From: Ptiloglossa arizonensis
Taxonomy: Eukaryota > Arthropoda > Insecta > Hymenoptera > Colletidae
Direction: 5' to 3'
Length of the DNA stretch: 64,000 nucleotides
Assembly: GCF_051014685.1 (NCBI RefSeq)
Contig: NW_027479550.1
Coordinates: 1-64,000, forward strand
A program made the position numbers and the translations under genes. How positions within the stretch are numbered: the first letter of the stretch is position 1; each line of letters begins with the position of its first letter. The notes below the pieces were generated by a model. That model saw nothing but the letters and a program-made list of their open reading frames with translations, had not been told where the DNA came from and did no database searches. Positions 10,459 through 22,741 of the stretch are shown here, piece after piece.

Positions 10459-13400
10459 GAAGCTAAGAAATGGTTGAGAAGACAACAAATTTTTCGTACT
10501 TCTGCTGCTCCAAACGCTTAACCAGAATGGCCTAGGGAAAAAATACACATACCGTTATAATCGGGCGAGTTTCTACCTTCAGAGGCAATAGGAATTTTTG
10601 GGTTAGGTCAATCCGTTCGCGAGATATGGGAGTTTGAAGCCAAGAAATGGTAGAGAAGGCAAAAAATTTTTCACAATTCTGCTGCTCCAAAAGCTTAACC
10701 AGAATGGCCTAGGGAAAAAATACACTTACCGTTATAATCGGGCGAGTTTCTACTTTCAGATGCAATAGGAATTTTTGGGTTAGGTCAATCCGTTCGCGAG
10801 ATATGGGAGTTTGAAGCCAAAAAATGGTAGAGAAGGCAAAAAATTTTTCGCAATTCTGCTGCTCCAAACGCTTAACCAGAATGGCCTAGGGAAAAAATAC
10901 ACATGCCGTTGTAATCGGGCGAGTTTCTACCTTCAGATGCAATAGGAATTTTTGGGTTAGGTCAATCCGTTCGCGAGATATGGGAGTTTGAAGCCAAGAA
11001 ATGGTAGAGAAGGCAAAAAATTTTTCACAATTCTGCTGCTCCAAACGCTTAACCAGAATGGCCTAGGGAAAAAATAGAAAAACCGTTGTAATCGGGCGAG
11101 TTTCTACTTTCAGATGCAACAAGAATTTTTGGGTTAGGTCAATCCGTTCGCGAGATATGGGAGTTTGAAGCTAAGAAATGGTTGAGAAGACAACAAATTT
11201 TTCGCACTTCTGCTGCTCCAAACGCTTAACCAGAATGGCCTAGGGAAAAAATACACATACCGTTATAATCGGGCGAGTTTCTGCTTTCAGATGCAATAGG
11301 AATTTTTGGGTTAGGTCAATCCGTTCGCGAGATATGGGAGTTTGAAGCCAAGAAATGGTTGAGAAGGCAAAAAATTTTTCGCAATTCTGCTGCTCCAAAC
11401 GCTTAACCAGAATGGCCTAGGGAAAAAATACACATACCGTTGTAATCGGGCGAGTTTCTACCTTCAGATGCAATATGAATTTTTGGGTTAGGTCAATCCG
11501 TTCGCGAGATATGGGAGTTTGAAGCCAAGAAATGGTAGAGAAGGCAAAAAATTTTTCACAATTCTGCTGCTCCAAAAGCTTAACCAGAATGGCCTAGGGA
11601 AAAAATACACATACCGTTATAATCGGGCGAGTTTCTACTTTCAGGTGCAATAGGAATTTTTGGGTTAGGTCAATCCATTCGCGAGATATGGGAGTTTGAA
11701 GCCAAAAAATGGTAGAAAAGGCAAAAAATTTTTCGCAATTCTGCTGCTCCAAACGCTTAACCAGAATGGCCTAGGGAAAAAATACACAAACCGTTGTAAT
11801 CGGGCGAGTTTCTACCTTCAGATGCAATAGGAATTTTTGGGTTATGTCAATCCGTTCGCGAGATATGGGAGTTTGAAGCCAAGAAATGGTAGAGAAGGCA
11901 GAAAATTTTTCACAATTCTGCTGCTCCAAACGCTTAACCAGAATGGCCTAGGGAAAAAATAGAAAAACCGTTGTAATGGGGCGAGTTTCTACTTTCAGAT
12001 GCAACAGGAATTTTTGGGTTATGTCAATCCGTTCGCGAGATATGGGAGTTTGAAGCTAAGAAATGGTTGAGAAGACAACAAATTTTTCGCACTTCTGCTG
12101 CTCCAAACGCTTAACCAGAATGGCCTAGGGAAAAAATACACATACCGTTATAATCGGGCGAGTTTCTACTTTCAGATGCAATAGGAATTTTTGGGTTGGG
12201 TCAATCCGTTCGCGAGATATGGGAGTTTGAAGCCAAGAAATGGTTGAGAAGACAAAAAATTTTTCGCAATTCTGCTGCTCCAAACGCTTAACCAGAATGG
12301 CCTAGGGAAAAAATACACATACCGTTGTAACCGGGCGAGTTTCTACCTTCAGATGCAATATGAATTTTTGGGTTTGGTCAATCCGTTCGCGAGATATGGG
12401 AGTTTGAAGCCAAGAAATGGTTGAGAAGGCAAAGAATTTTTCGCAATTCTGCTGCTCCAAACGCTTAACCAGAATGGCCTAGGGAAAAAATACACATACC
12501 GTTGTAATCGGGCGAGCTTCTACCTTCAGATGCAATAGGAATTTTTGGGTTAGGTCAATCCGTTCGCGAGATATGGGAGTTTGAAGCCAAGAAATGGTAG
12601 AGAAGGCCAAAAATTTTTCACAATTCTGCTGCTCCAAAAGCTTCACCAGAATGGCGTAGGGAGAAAATACACATACCGTTATAATCGGGCGAGTTTCTAC
12701 TTTCAGATGCAATAGGAATTTTTGGGTTAGGTCAATCCGTTCGCGAGATATGGGAGTTTGAAGCCAAGAAATGGTAGAGACGGCAAAAAATTTTTCACAA
12801 TTCTGCTGCTCCAAAAGCTTAACCAGAATGGCCTAGGGAAAAAATACACATACCGTTATAATCGGGCGAGTTTCTACCTTCAGATGCAATAGGAATTTTT
12901 GGGTTAGGTCAATCCGTTCGCGAGATATGGGAGTTTGAAGCCAAAAAATGGTAGAGAAGGCAAAAAATTTTTCGCAATTCTGCCGCTCCAAACGCTTAAC
13001 CAGAATGGCCTAGGAAAAAAATACACATACCGTTGTAATCGGGCGAGTTTCTACTTTCAGATGCAACAGGAATTTTTGGGTTAGGTCAATCCGTTCGCGA
13101 GATAAGGGAGTTTGAAGCTAAGAAATGGTTGAAAAGACAACAAATTTTTCGCACTTCTGCTGCTCCAAACGCTTAACCAGAATGGCCTAGGGAAAAAATA
13201 CACATACCGTTATAATCGGGCGAGTTTCTACTTTCAGATGCAATAGGAATTTTTGGGTTAGGTCAATCCGTTCGCGAGATATGGGAGTTTGAAGCCAAGA
13301 AATGGTTGAGAAGGCAAAAAATTTTTCGCAATTCTGCTGCTCCAAACGCTTAACCAGAATGGCCTAGGGAAAAAATACACATACCGTTGTAACCGGGCGA

Positions 13401-14389
13401 GTTTCTACCTTCAGATGCAATAGGAATTTTTGGGTTAGGTCAATCCGTTCGCGAGATATGGGAGTTTGAAGCCAAGAAATGGTAGAGAAGTCAAAAAAAT
13501 TTTCACAATTCTGCTGCTCCAAAAGCTTAACCAGAATGGCCCAGGGAAAAAATACACATACCGTTGTAATCGGGCGAGTTTCTATTTTCAGATGCAATAG
13601 GAATTTTTGGGTTTGGTCAATCCGTTCGCGAGATATGGGAGTTTGAAGCCAAGAAATGGTAGAGAAGGCAAAAAATTTTTCACAATTCTGCTGCTCCAAA
13701 AGCTTAACCAGAATGGCCTAGGGAAAAAATACACATACCGTTATAATCGGGCGAGTTTCTACTTTCAGATGCAATAGGAATTTTTGGGTTAGGTCAATCC
13801 GTTCGCGAGATATGGGAGTTTGAAGCCAAAAAATGGTAGAGAAGGCAAAAAATTTTTCGCAATTCTGCTGCTCCAAACGCTTAACCAGAATGGCCTGGGG
13901 AAAAAATACACATACCGTTGTAATCGGGCGAGTTTCTACCTTCAGATGCAATAGGAATTTTTGGGTTAGGTCAATCCGTTCGCGAGATATGGGAGTTTGA
14001 AGCCAAGAAATGGTAGAGAAGGCAAAAAATTTTTCACAATTCTGCTGCTCCAAACGCTTAACCAGAATGGCCTAGGGAAAAAATAGAAAAACCGTTGTAA
14101 TCGGGCGAGTTTCTACTTTCAGATGCAATAGGAATTTTTGGGTTAGGTCAATCCGTTCGCGAGATATGGGAGTTTGAAGCCAAAAAATGGTAGAGAAGGC
14201 AAAAAATTTTTCGCAATTCTGCTGCTCCAAACGCTTAACCAGAATGGCCTAGGGAAAAAATACACATACCGTTGTAATCGGGCGAGTTTCTACCTTCAGA
14301 TGCAATAGGAATTTTTGGGTTAGGTCAATCCGTTCGCGAGATATGGGAGTTTGAAGCCAAAAAATGGTAGAGAAGGCAAAAAATTTTTC
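10459..14389 (+). repeat. Mixed monomers with an imperfect 5-mer (885 bp) tendency
   Basis: About 22 monomers. HindIII copies at 10691 and 11576, and CAATATGAAT at 11471 and 12356, are each 885 bp apart. The next HindIII copies (12638, 12815, 13523, 13700) break the rhythm. Several minus-strand two-monomer reading frames lie here only because the TAG in CCTAGG is mutated (for example 12656, 13541, 13897). No gene is inferred. Confidence 0.7.
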
Positions 14390-17300
14390 GCAATTCTGCT
14401 GCTCCAAACGCTTAACCAGAATGGCCTAGGGAAAAAATACACATACCGTTGTAATCGGGCGAGTATCTACTTTCAGATGCAACAGGAATTTTTGGGTTAG
14501 GTCAATCCGTTCGCGAGATATGAGAGTTTGAAGCTAAGAAATGGTTGAGAAGACAACCAATTTTTCGCACTTCTGCTGCTCCAAACGCTTAACCAGAATG
14601 GCCTAGGGAAAAAATACACATACCGTTATAATCGGGCGAGTTTCTACTTTCAGATGCAATAGGAATTTTTGGGTTAGGTCAATCCGTTCGCGAGATATGG
14701 GAGTTTGAAGCCAAAAAATTGTAGAGAAGGCAAAAAATTTTTCGCAATTCTGCTGCTCCAAACGCTTAACCAGAATGGCCTAGAGAAAAAATACACATGC
14801 CGTTGTAATCGGGCGAGTTTCTACCTTCAGATGCAATAGGAATTTTTGGGTTAGGTCAATCCGTTCGCGAGATATGGGAGTTTGAAGCCAAGAAATGGTA
14901 GAGAAGGCAAAAAATTTTTCACAATTCTGCTGCTCCAAACGCTTAACCAGATTGGCCTAGGGAAAAAATAGAAAAACCGTTGTAATCGGGCGAGTGTCTA
15001 CTTTCAGATGCAACAGGAATTTTTGGGATAGGTCAATCCGTTCGCGAGATATGGGAGTTTGAAGCTAAGAAATGGTTGAGAAGACAACAAATTTTTCGCA
15101 CTTCTGCTGCTCCAAACGCTTAACCAGAATGGCCTAGGGAAAAAATACACATACCGTTATAATCGGGCGAGTTTCTACTTTCAGATGCAATAGGAATTTT
15201 TGGGTTAGGTCAATCCGTTCGCGAGATATGGGAGTTTGAAGCCAAGAAATGGTTGAGAAGGCAAAAAATTTTTCGCAATTCTGCCGCTCCAAACGCTTAA
15301 CCAGAATGGCGTAGGGAAAAAGTACACATATCGTTGTAATCGGGCGAGTTTCTACCTTCAGATGCAATAGGAATTTTTGGGTTAGATCAATCCGTTCGCG
15401 AGATATGGGAGTTTGAAGCCAAGAAATGGTAGAGAAGGCAAAAAATTTTTCACAATTCTGCTGCTCCAAAAGCTTAACCAGAATGGCCTAGGGAAAAAAT
15501 ACACATACCGTTGTAATCGGGCGAGTTTCTACTTTCAGATGCAATAGGAATTTTTGGGTTAGGTCAATCCGTTCGCGAGATATGGGACTTTGAAGCCAAG
15601 AAATGGTTGAGAAGGCAAAAAATTTTTCGCAATTCTGCTGCTCCAAACGCTTAACCAGAATGTCCTAGGGAAAAATTACACATACCGTTGTAATCGGGCG
15701 AGTTTCTACTTTGAGATGCAATAGGAATTTTTGGGTTAGGTCAATCCGTTCGCGAGATATGGGAATTTGAAGCCAAGAAATGTTTGAGAAGGCAAAAAAT
15801 TTTTCACAATTCTGCTGCTCCAAAAGCTTAACCAGAATGGCCTAGGGAAAAAATAGAAAAACCGTTGTAATCGGGCGAGTTTCTACTTTCAGATGCAATA
15901 GGAATTTTTGGGTTAGGTCAATCCGTTCGCGAGATATGGGAATTTGAAGCCAAGAAATGGTTGAGAAGGCAAAAAATTTTTCACAATTCTGCTGCTCCAA
16001 ACGCTCAACCAGAATGGCCTAGGGAAAAAATACACACACCGTTGTAATCGGGCGAGTTTCTACCTTCAGATGCAATAGGAATTTTTGGGTTAGGTCAATC
16101 CGTTCGCGAGATATGGGAGTTTGAAGCCAAGAAATGGTTGAGAAGGCAAAAAATTTTTCGCAATTCTGCTGCTCCAAACGCTCAACCAGAATGGCCTAGG
16201 GAAAAAATACACACACCGTTGTAATCGGGCGAGTTTCTACCTTCAGATGCAATATGAATTTTTGGGTTAGGTCAATCCGTTCGCGAGATATGGGAGTTTG
16301 AAGCCAAGAAATGGTAGAGAAGGCAAAAAATTTTTCACAATTCTGCTGCTCCAAAAGCTTAACCAGAATGGCCTAGGGAAAAAATACACATACCGTTATA
16401 ATCGGGCGAGTTTCTACTTTCAGGTGCAATAGGAATTTTTGGGTTAGGTCAATCCGTTCGCGAGATATGGGAGTTTGAAGCTAAAAAATGGTAGAGGAGG
16501 CAAAAAACTTTTCGCAATTCTGCTGCTCCAAACGCTTAACCAGAATGGCCTAGGGAAAAAATACACATACCGTTGTAATCGGGCGAGTATCTACTTTCAG
16601 ATGCAACAGGAATTTTTGGGTTAGGTCAATCCGTTCGCGAGATATGAGAGTTTGAAGCTAAGAAATGGTTGAGAAGACAACCAATTTTTCGCACTTCTGC
16701 TGCTCCAAACGCTTAACCAGAATGGCCTAGGGAAAAAATACACATACCGTTATAATCGGGCGAGTTTCTACTTTCAGATGCAATAGGAATTTTTGGGTTA
16801 GGTCAATCCGTTCGCGAGATATGGGAGTTTGAAGCCAAAAAATTGTAGAGAAGGCAAAAAATTTTTCGCAATTCTGCTGCTCCAAACGCTTAACCAGAAT
16901 GGCCTAGAGAAAAAATACACATGCCGTTGTAATCGGGCGAGTTTCTACCTTCAGATGCAATAGGAATTTTTGGGTTAGGTCAATCCGTTCGCGAGATATG
17001 GGAGTTTGAAGCCAAGAAATGGTAGAGAAGGCAAAAAATTTTTCACAATTCTGCTGCTCCAAACGCTTAACCAGATTGGCCTAGGGAAAAAATAGAAAAA
17101 CCGTTGTAATCGGGCGAGTGTCTACTTTCAGATGCAACAGGAATTTTTGGGATAGGTCAATCCGTTCGCGAGATATGGGAGTTTGAAGCTAAGAAATGGT
17201 TGAGAAGACAACAAATTTTTCGCACTTCTGCTGCTCCAAACGCTTAACCAGAATGGCCTAGGGAAAAAATACACATACCGTTATAATCGGGCGAGTTTCT

Positions 17301-19625
17301 ACTTTCAGATGCAATAGGAATTTTTGGGTTAGGTCAATCCGTTCGCGAGATATGGGAGTTTGAAGCCAAGAAATGGTTGAGAAGGCAAAAAATTTTTCGC
17401 AATTCTGCCGCTCCAAACGCTTAACCAGAATGGCGTAGGGAAAAAGTACACATATCGTTGTAATCGGGCGAGTTTCTACCTTCAGATGCAATAGGAATTT
17501 TTGGGTTAGATCAATCCGTTCGCGAGATATGGGAGTTTGAAGCCAAGAAATGGTAGAGAAGGCAAAAAATTTTTCACAATTCTGCTGCTCCAAAAGCTTA
17601 ACCAGAATGGCCTAGGGAAAAAATACACATACCGTTGTAATCGGGCGAGTTTCTACTTTCAGATGCAATAGGAATTTTTGGGTTAGGTCAATCCGTTCGC
17701 GAGATATGGGACTTTGAAGCCAAGAAATGGTTGAGAAGGCAAAAAATTTTTCGCAATTCTGCTGCTCCAAACGCTTAACCAGAATGTCCTAGGGAAAAAT
17801 TACACATACCGTTGTAATCGGGCGAGTTTCTACTTTGAGATGCAATAGGAATTTTTGGGTTAGGTCAATCCGTTCGCGAGATATGGGAATTTGAAGCCAA
17901 GAAATGTTTGAGAAGGCAAAAAATTTTTCACAATTCTGCTGCTCCAAAAGCTTAACCAGAATGGCCTAGGGAAAAAATAGAAAAACCGTTGTAATCGGGC
18001 GAGTTTCTACTTTCAGATGCAATAGGAATTTTTGGGTTAGGTCAATCCGTTCGCGAGATATGGGAATTTGAAGCCAAGAAATGGTTGAGAAGGCAAAAAA
18101 TTTTTCACAATTCTGCTGCTCCAAACGCTCAACCAGAATGGCCTAGGGAAAAAATACACACACCGTTGTAATCGGGCGAGTTTCTACCTTCAGATGCAAT
18201 AGGAATTTTTGGGTTAGGTCAATCCGTTCGCGAGATATGGGAGTTTGAAGCCAAGAAATGGTTGAGAAGGCAAAAAATTTTTCGCAATTCTGCTGCTCCA
18301 AACGCTCAACCAGAATGGCCTAGGGAAAAAATACACACACCGTTGTAATCGGGCGAGTTTCTACCTTCAGATGCAATATGAATTTTTGGGTTAGGTCAAT
18401 CCGTTCGCGAGATATGGGAGTTTGAAGCCAAGAAATGGTAGAGAAGGCAAAAAATTTTTCACAATTCTGCTGCTCCAAAAGCTTAACCAGAATGGCCTAG
18501 GGAAAAAATACACATACCGTTATAATCGGGCGAGTTTCTACTTTCAGGTGCAATAGGAATTTTTGGGTTAGGTCAATCCGTTCGCGAGATATGGGAGTTT
18601 GAAGCTAAAAAATGGTAGAGGAGGCAAAAAACTTTTCGCAATTCTGCTGCTCCAAACGCTTAACCAGAATGGCCTAGGGAAAAAATACACATGCCGTTGT
18701 AATCGGGCGAGTTTCTACCTTCAGATGCAATAGGAATTTTTGGGTTAGGTCAATCCGTTCGCGAGATATGGGAGTTTGAAGCCAAGAAATGGTAGAGAAG
18801 GCAAAAAATTTTTCACAATTCTGCTGCTCCAAACGCTTAACCAGATTGGCCTAGGGAAAAAATAGAAAAACCGTTGTAATCGGGCGAGTTTCTACTTTCA
18901 GATGCAACAGGAATTTTTGGGATAGGTCAATCCGCTCGCGAGATATGGGAGTTTGAAGCTAAGAAATGGTTGAGAAGACAACAAATTTTTCGCACTTCTG
19001 CTGCTCCAAACGCTTAACCAGAATGGCCTAGGGAAAAAATACACATACCGTTATAATCGGGCGAGTTTCTACTTTCAGATGCAATAGGAATTTTTGGGTT
19101 AGGTCAATCCGTTCGCGAGATATGGGAGTTTGAAGCCAAGAAATGGTTGAGAAGGCAAAAAATTTTTCGCAATTCTGCCGCTCCAAACGCTTAACCAGAA
19201 TGGCCTAGGGAAAAAGTACACTTATCGTTGTAATCGGGCGAGTTTCTACCTTCAGATGCAATAGGAATTTTTGGGTTAGATCAATCCGTTCGCGAGATAT
19301 GGGAGTTTGAAGCCAAGAAATGGTAGAGAAGGCAAAAAATTTTTCACAATTCTGCTGCTCCAAAAGCTTAACCAGAATGGCCTAGGGAAAAAATACACAT
19401 ACCGTTGTAATCGGGCGAGTTTCTACTTTCAGATGCAATAGGAATTTTTGGGTTAGGTCAATCCGTTCGCGAGATATGGGACTTTGAAGCCAAGAAATGG
19501 TTGAGAAGGCAAAAAATTTTTCGCAATTCTGCTGCTCCAAACGCTTAACCAGAATGTCCTAGGGAAAAATTACACATACCGTTGTAATCGGGCGAGTTTC
19601 TACTTTGAGATGCAATAGGAATTTT
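14390..19625 (+). repeat. 12-mer HOR (2124 bp): two near-identical copies and a 5'-shortened third
   Basis: Copy 1 is about 14390-16513 and copy 2 about 16514-18637, offset 2124. Every private variant I checked agrees: GAGTATCTAC (14461 and 16585), ATATGAGAG, AATTGTAGAG, CTAGAGAAA, AGATTGGCC, GAGTGTCTAC, GCCGCTCC, GGCGTAGGG, TTAGATC, ATGTCCTAG, AATGTTTGAG, CGCTCAACC, CAGGTGC. Copy 3 (about 18638-19625) is offset 1770, so it lacks the first two monomers. It has drifted slightly (GAGTTTCTAC, CCGCTCGCGAG, ACTTATCG). Confidence 0.9.
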
Positions 19626-22600
19626 TGGGTTAGTTCAATCCGTTCGCGAGATATGGGAATTTGAAGCCAAGAAATGGTTGAGAAGGCAAAAAATTTTTCA
19701 CAATTCTGCTGCTCCAAACGCTTAACCAGAATGGCCTAGGGAAAAAATAGAAAAACCGTTGTAATCGGGCGAGTTTCTACTTTCAGATGCAACAGGAATT
19801 TTTGGGTTAGGTCAATCCGTTCGCGAGATATGGGAGTTTGAAGCTAAGAAATGGTTGAGAAGACAACAAATTTTTCGCATTTCTGCTGCTCCAAACGCTT
19901 AACCAGAATGGCCTAGGGAAAAAATACACATACCGTTATAATCGGGCGAGTTTCTACTCTCAGATGCAATAGGAATTTTTGGGTTAGGTCAATCCGTTCG
20001 CGAGATATGGGAGTTTGAAGCCAAAAAATGGTAGAGAAGGCAAAAAATTTTTCACAATTCTGCTGCTCCAAGCGCTTAACCAGAATGGCCTAGGGAAAAA
20101 ATACACATACCGTTATAATCGGGCTAGTTTCTACCTTCAGATGCAATAGGAATTTTTGGGTTAGGTCAATCCGTTCGCGAGATATGGGAGTTTGAAGCCA
20201 AGAAATGGTAGAGAAGGCAAAAAATTTTTCACAATTCTGCTGCTCCAAACGCTTAACCAGAATGGCCTAGGGAAAAAATAGAAAAACCGTTGTAATCGGG
20301 CGAGTTTCTACTTTCAGATGCAACAGGAATTTTTGGGTTATGTCAATCCGTTCGCGAGATATGGGAGTTTGAAACTAAGAAATGGTTGAGAAGACAACAA
20401 ATTTTTCGCACTTCTGCTGCTCCAAACGCTTAACCAGAATGGCCTAGGGAAAAAATACACATACCGTTATAATCGGGCGAGTTTCTACTTTCAGATGCAA
20501 TAGGAATTTTTGGGTTAGGTCAATCCGTTCGCGAGATATGGGAGTTTGAAGCCAAGAAATGGTTGAGAAGGCAAAAAATTTTTCGCAATTCTGCTGCTCC
20601 AAACGCTTAACCAGAATGGCCTAGGGAAAAAATACACATACCGTTGTAACCGGGCGAGTTTCTACTTTCAGATGCAATAGGAATTTTTGGGTTAGGTCAA
20701 TCCGTTCGCGAGATATGGGAGTTTGAAGCCAAGAAATGGTAGAGAAGGCAAAAAATTTTTCACAATTCTGCTGCTCCAAAAGCTTCACCAGAATGGCCTA
20801 GGGAAAAAATACACATACCGTTATAATCGGGCGAGTTTCTACTTTCAGATGCAATAGGAATTTTTGGGTTAGGTCAATCCGTTCGCGAGATATGGGAGTT
20901 TGAAGCCAAAAAATGGTAGAGAAGGCAAAAAATTTTTCGCAATTCTGCTGCTCCAAACGCTTAACCAGAATGGCCTAGGGAAAAAATACACATACCGTTG
21001 TAACCGGGCGAGTTTCTACCTTCAGATGCAATAGGAATTTTTGGGTTAGGTCAATCCGTTCGCGAGATATGGGAGTTTGAAGCCAAGAAATGGTAGAGAA
21101 GGCAACAAATTTTTCGCACTTCTGCTGCTCCAAACGCTTAACCAGAATGGCCTAGGGAAAAAATACACATACCGTTATAATCGGGCGAGTTTCTACTTTC
21201 AGATGCAATAGGAATTTTTGGGTTAGGTCAATCCGTTCGCGAGATATGGGAGTTTGAAGCCAAGAAATGGTTGAGAAGGCAAAAAATTTTTCGCAATTCT
21301 GCTGCTCCAAACGCTTAACCAGAATGGCCTAGGGAAAAAATACACATACCGTTGTAATCGGGCGAGTTTCTACCTTCAGATGCAATAGGAATTTTTGGGT
21401 TAGGTCAATCCGTTCGCGAGATATGGGAGTTTGAAGACACGAAATGGTTGAGAAGGCAAAAAATTTTTCACAATTCTGCTGCTACAATCGCTTAACCAGA
21501 ATGGCCTAGGGAAAAAATAGAAAAACCGTTGTAATCGGGCGAGTTTCTACTTTCAGATGCAACAGGAATTTTTGGGTTAGGTCAATCCGTTCGCGAGATA
21601 TGGGAGTTTGAAGCTAAGAAATGGTTGAGAAGACAACAAATTTTTCGCACTTCTGCTGCTCCAAACGCTTAACCAGAATGGCCTAGGGAAAAAATACACA
21701 TACCGTTATAATCGGGCGAGTTTCTACTTTCAGATGCAATAGGAATTTTTGGGTTAGGTCAATCCGTTCGCGAGATATGGGAGTTTGAAGCCAAGAAATG
21801 GTTGAGAAGGCAAAAAATTTTTCGCAATTCTGCTGCTCCAAACGCTTAACCAGAATGGCCTAGGGAAAAAATACACATACCGTTGTAATCGGGCGAGTTT
21901 CTACCTTCAGATGCAATATGAATTTTTGGGTTATGTCAATCCGTTCGCGAGATATGGGAGTTTGAAGCCAAAAAATGGTAGAGAAGGCAAAAAATTTTTC
22001 GCAATTCTGCTGCTCCAAACGCTTAACCAGAATGGCCTAGGGAAAAAATACACATACCGTTGTAATCGGGCGAGTTTCTACCTTCAGATGCAATAGGAAT
22101 TTTTGGGTTAGGTAAATCCGTTCGCGAGATATGGGAGTTTGAAGCCAAGAAATGGTAGAGAAGGCAAAAAATTTTTCCCAATTCTGCTGCTCCAAAAGCT
22201 TAACCAGAATGGCCTAGGGAAAAAATACACATACCGTTATAATCGGGCGAGTTTCTACTTTCAGATGCAATAGGAATTTTTGGGTTAGGTCAATCCGTTC
22301 GCGAGATATGGGAGTTTGAAGCCAAAAAATGGTAGAGAAGGCAAAAAATTTTTCGCAATTCTGCTGCTCCAAACGCTTAACCAGAATGGCCTAGGGAAAA
22401 AATACACATACCGTTGTAATCGGGCGAGTTTCTACCTTCAGATGCAATAGGAATTTTTGGGTTAGGTCAATCCGTTCGCGAAATATGGGAGTTTGAAGCC
22501 AAGAAATGGTAGAGAAGGCAAAAAATTTTTCACAATTCTGCTGCTCCAAACGCTTAACCAGAATGGCCTAGGGAAAAAATAGAAAACCCGTTGTAATCGG

Positions 22601-22741
22601 GCGAGTTTCTACTTTCAGATGCAACAGGAATTTTTGGGTTATGTCAATCCGTTCGCGAGATATGGGAGTTTTAAGCTAAGAAATGGTTGAGAAGACAACA
22701 AATTTTTCGCAATTCTGCTGCTCCAAACGCTTAACCAGAAT
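19626..22741 (+). repeat. Mixed monomers; older relative of the 39-44 kb block
   Basis: A, B and C types with AACCGGG and HindIII variants. The rare pair GAAGACACGAAATGG then GCTACAATCGC at 21431-21495 recurs near 40192 and 43736, showing shared ancestry with the 39310-46032 block. Near 22582 a B copy has AGAAAACCCG, TTATGTC and GTTTTAAGC, matching a B copy near 40811. Nothing other than satellite is seen. Confidence 0.75.
21680..21856 (+). repeat. Representative type C monomer
   Basis: Diagnostic base is TTATAATCGGG (A for G) inside the box-like motif, with CTACTTTCAG, CAATAGG, GCCAAGAAATGGTTGAG, AAGGCAAAAAATTTTTCGC and CAATTCTG. Sub-variants read TTACAATCGGG, or have GCCAAAAAATGGTAGAG, or GGGCGATGTTCTAC with TTAGCTCAATCC (for example around 51640 and 57650). 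It normally follows type B. Confidence 0.88.
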
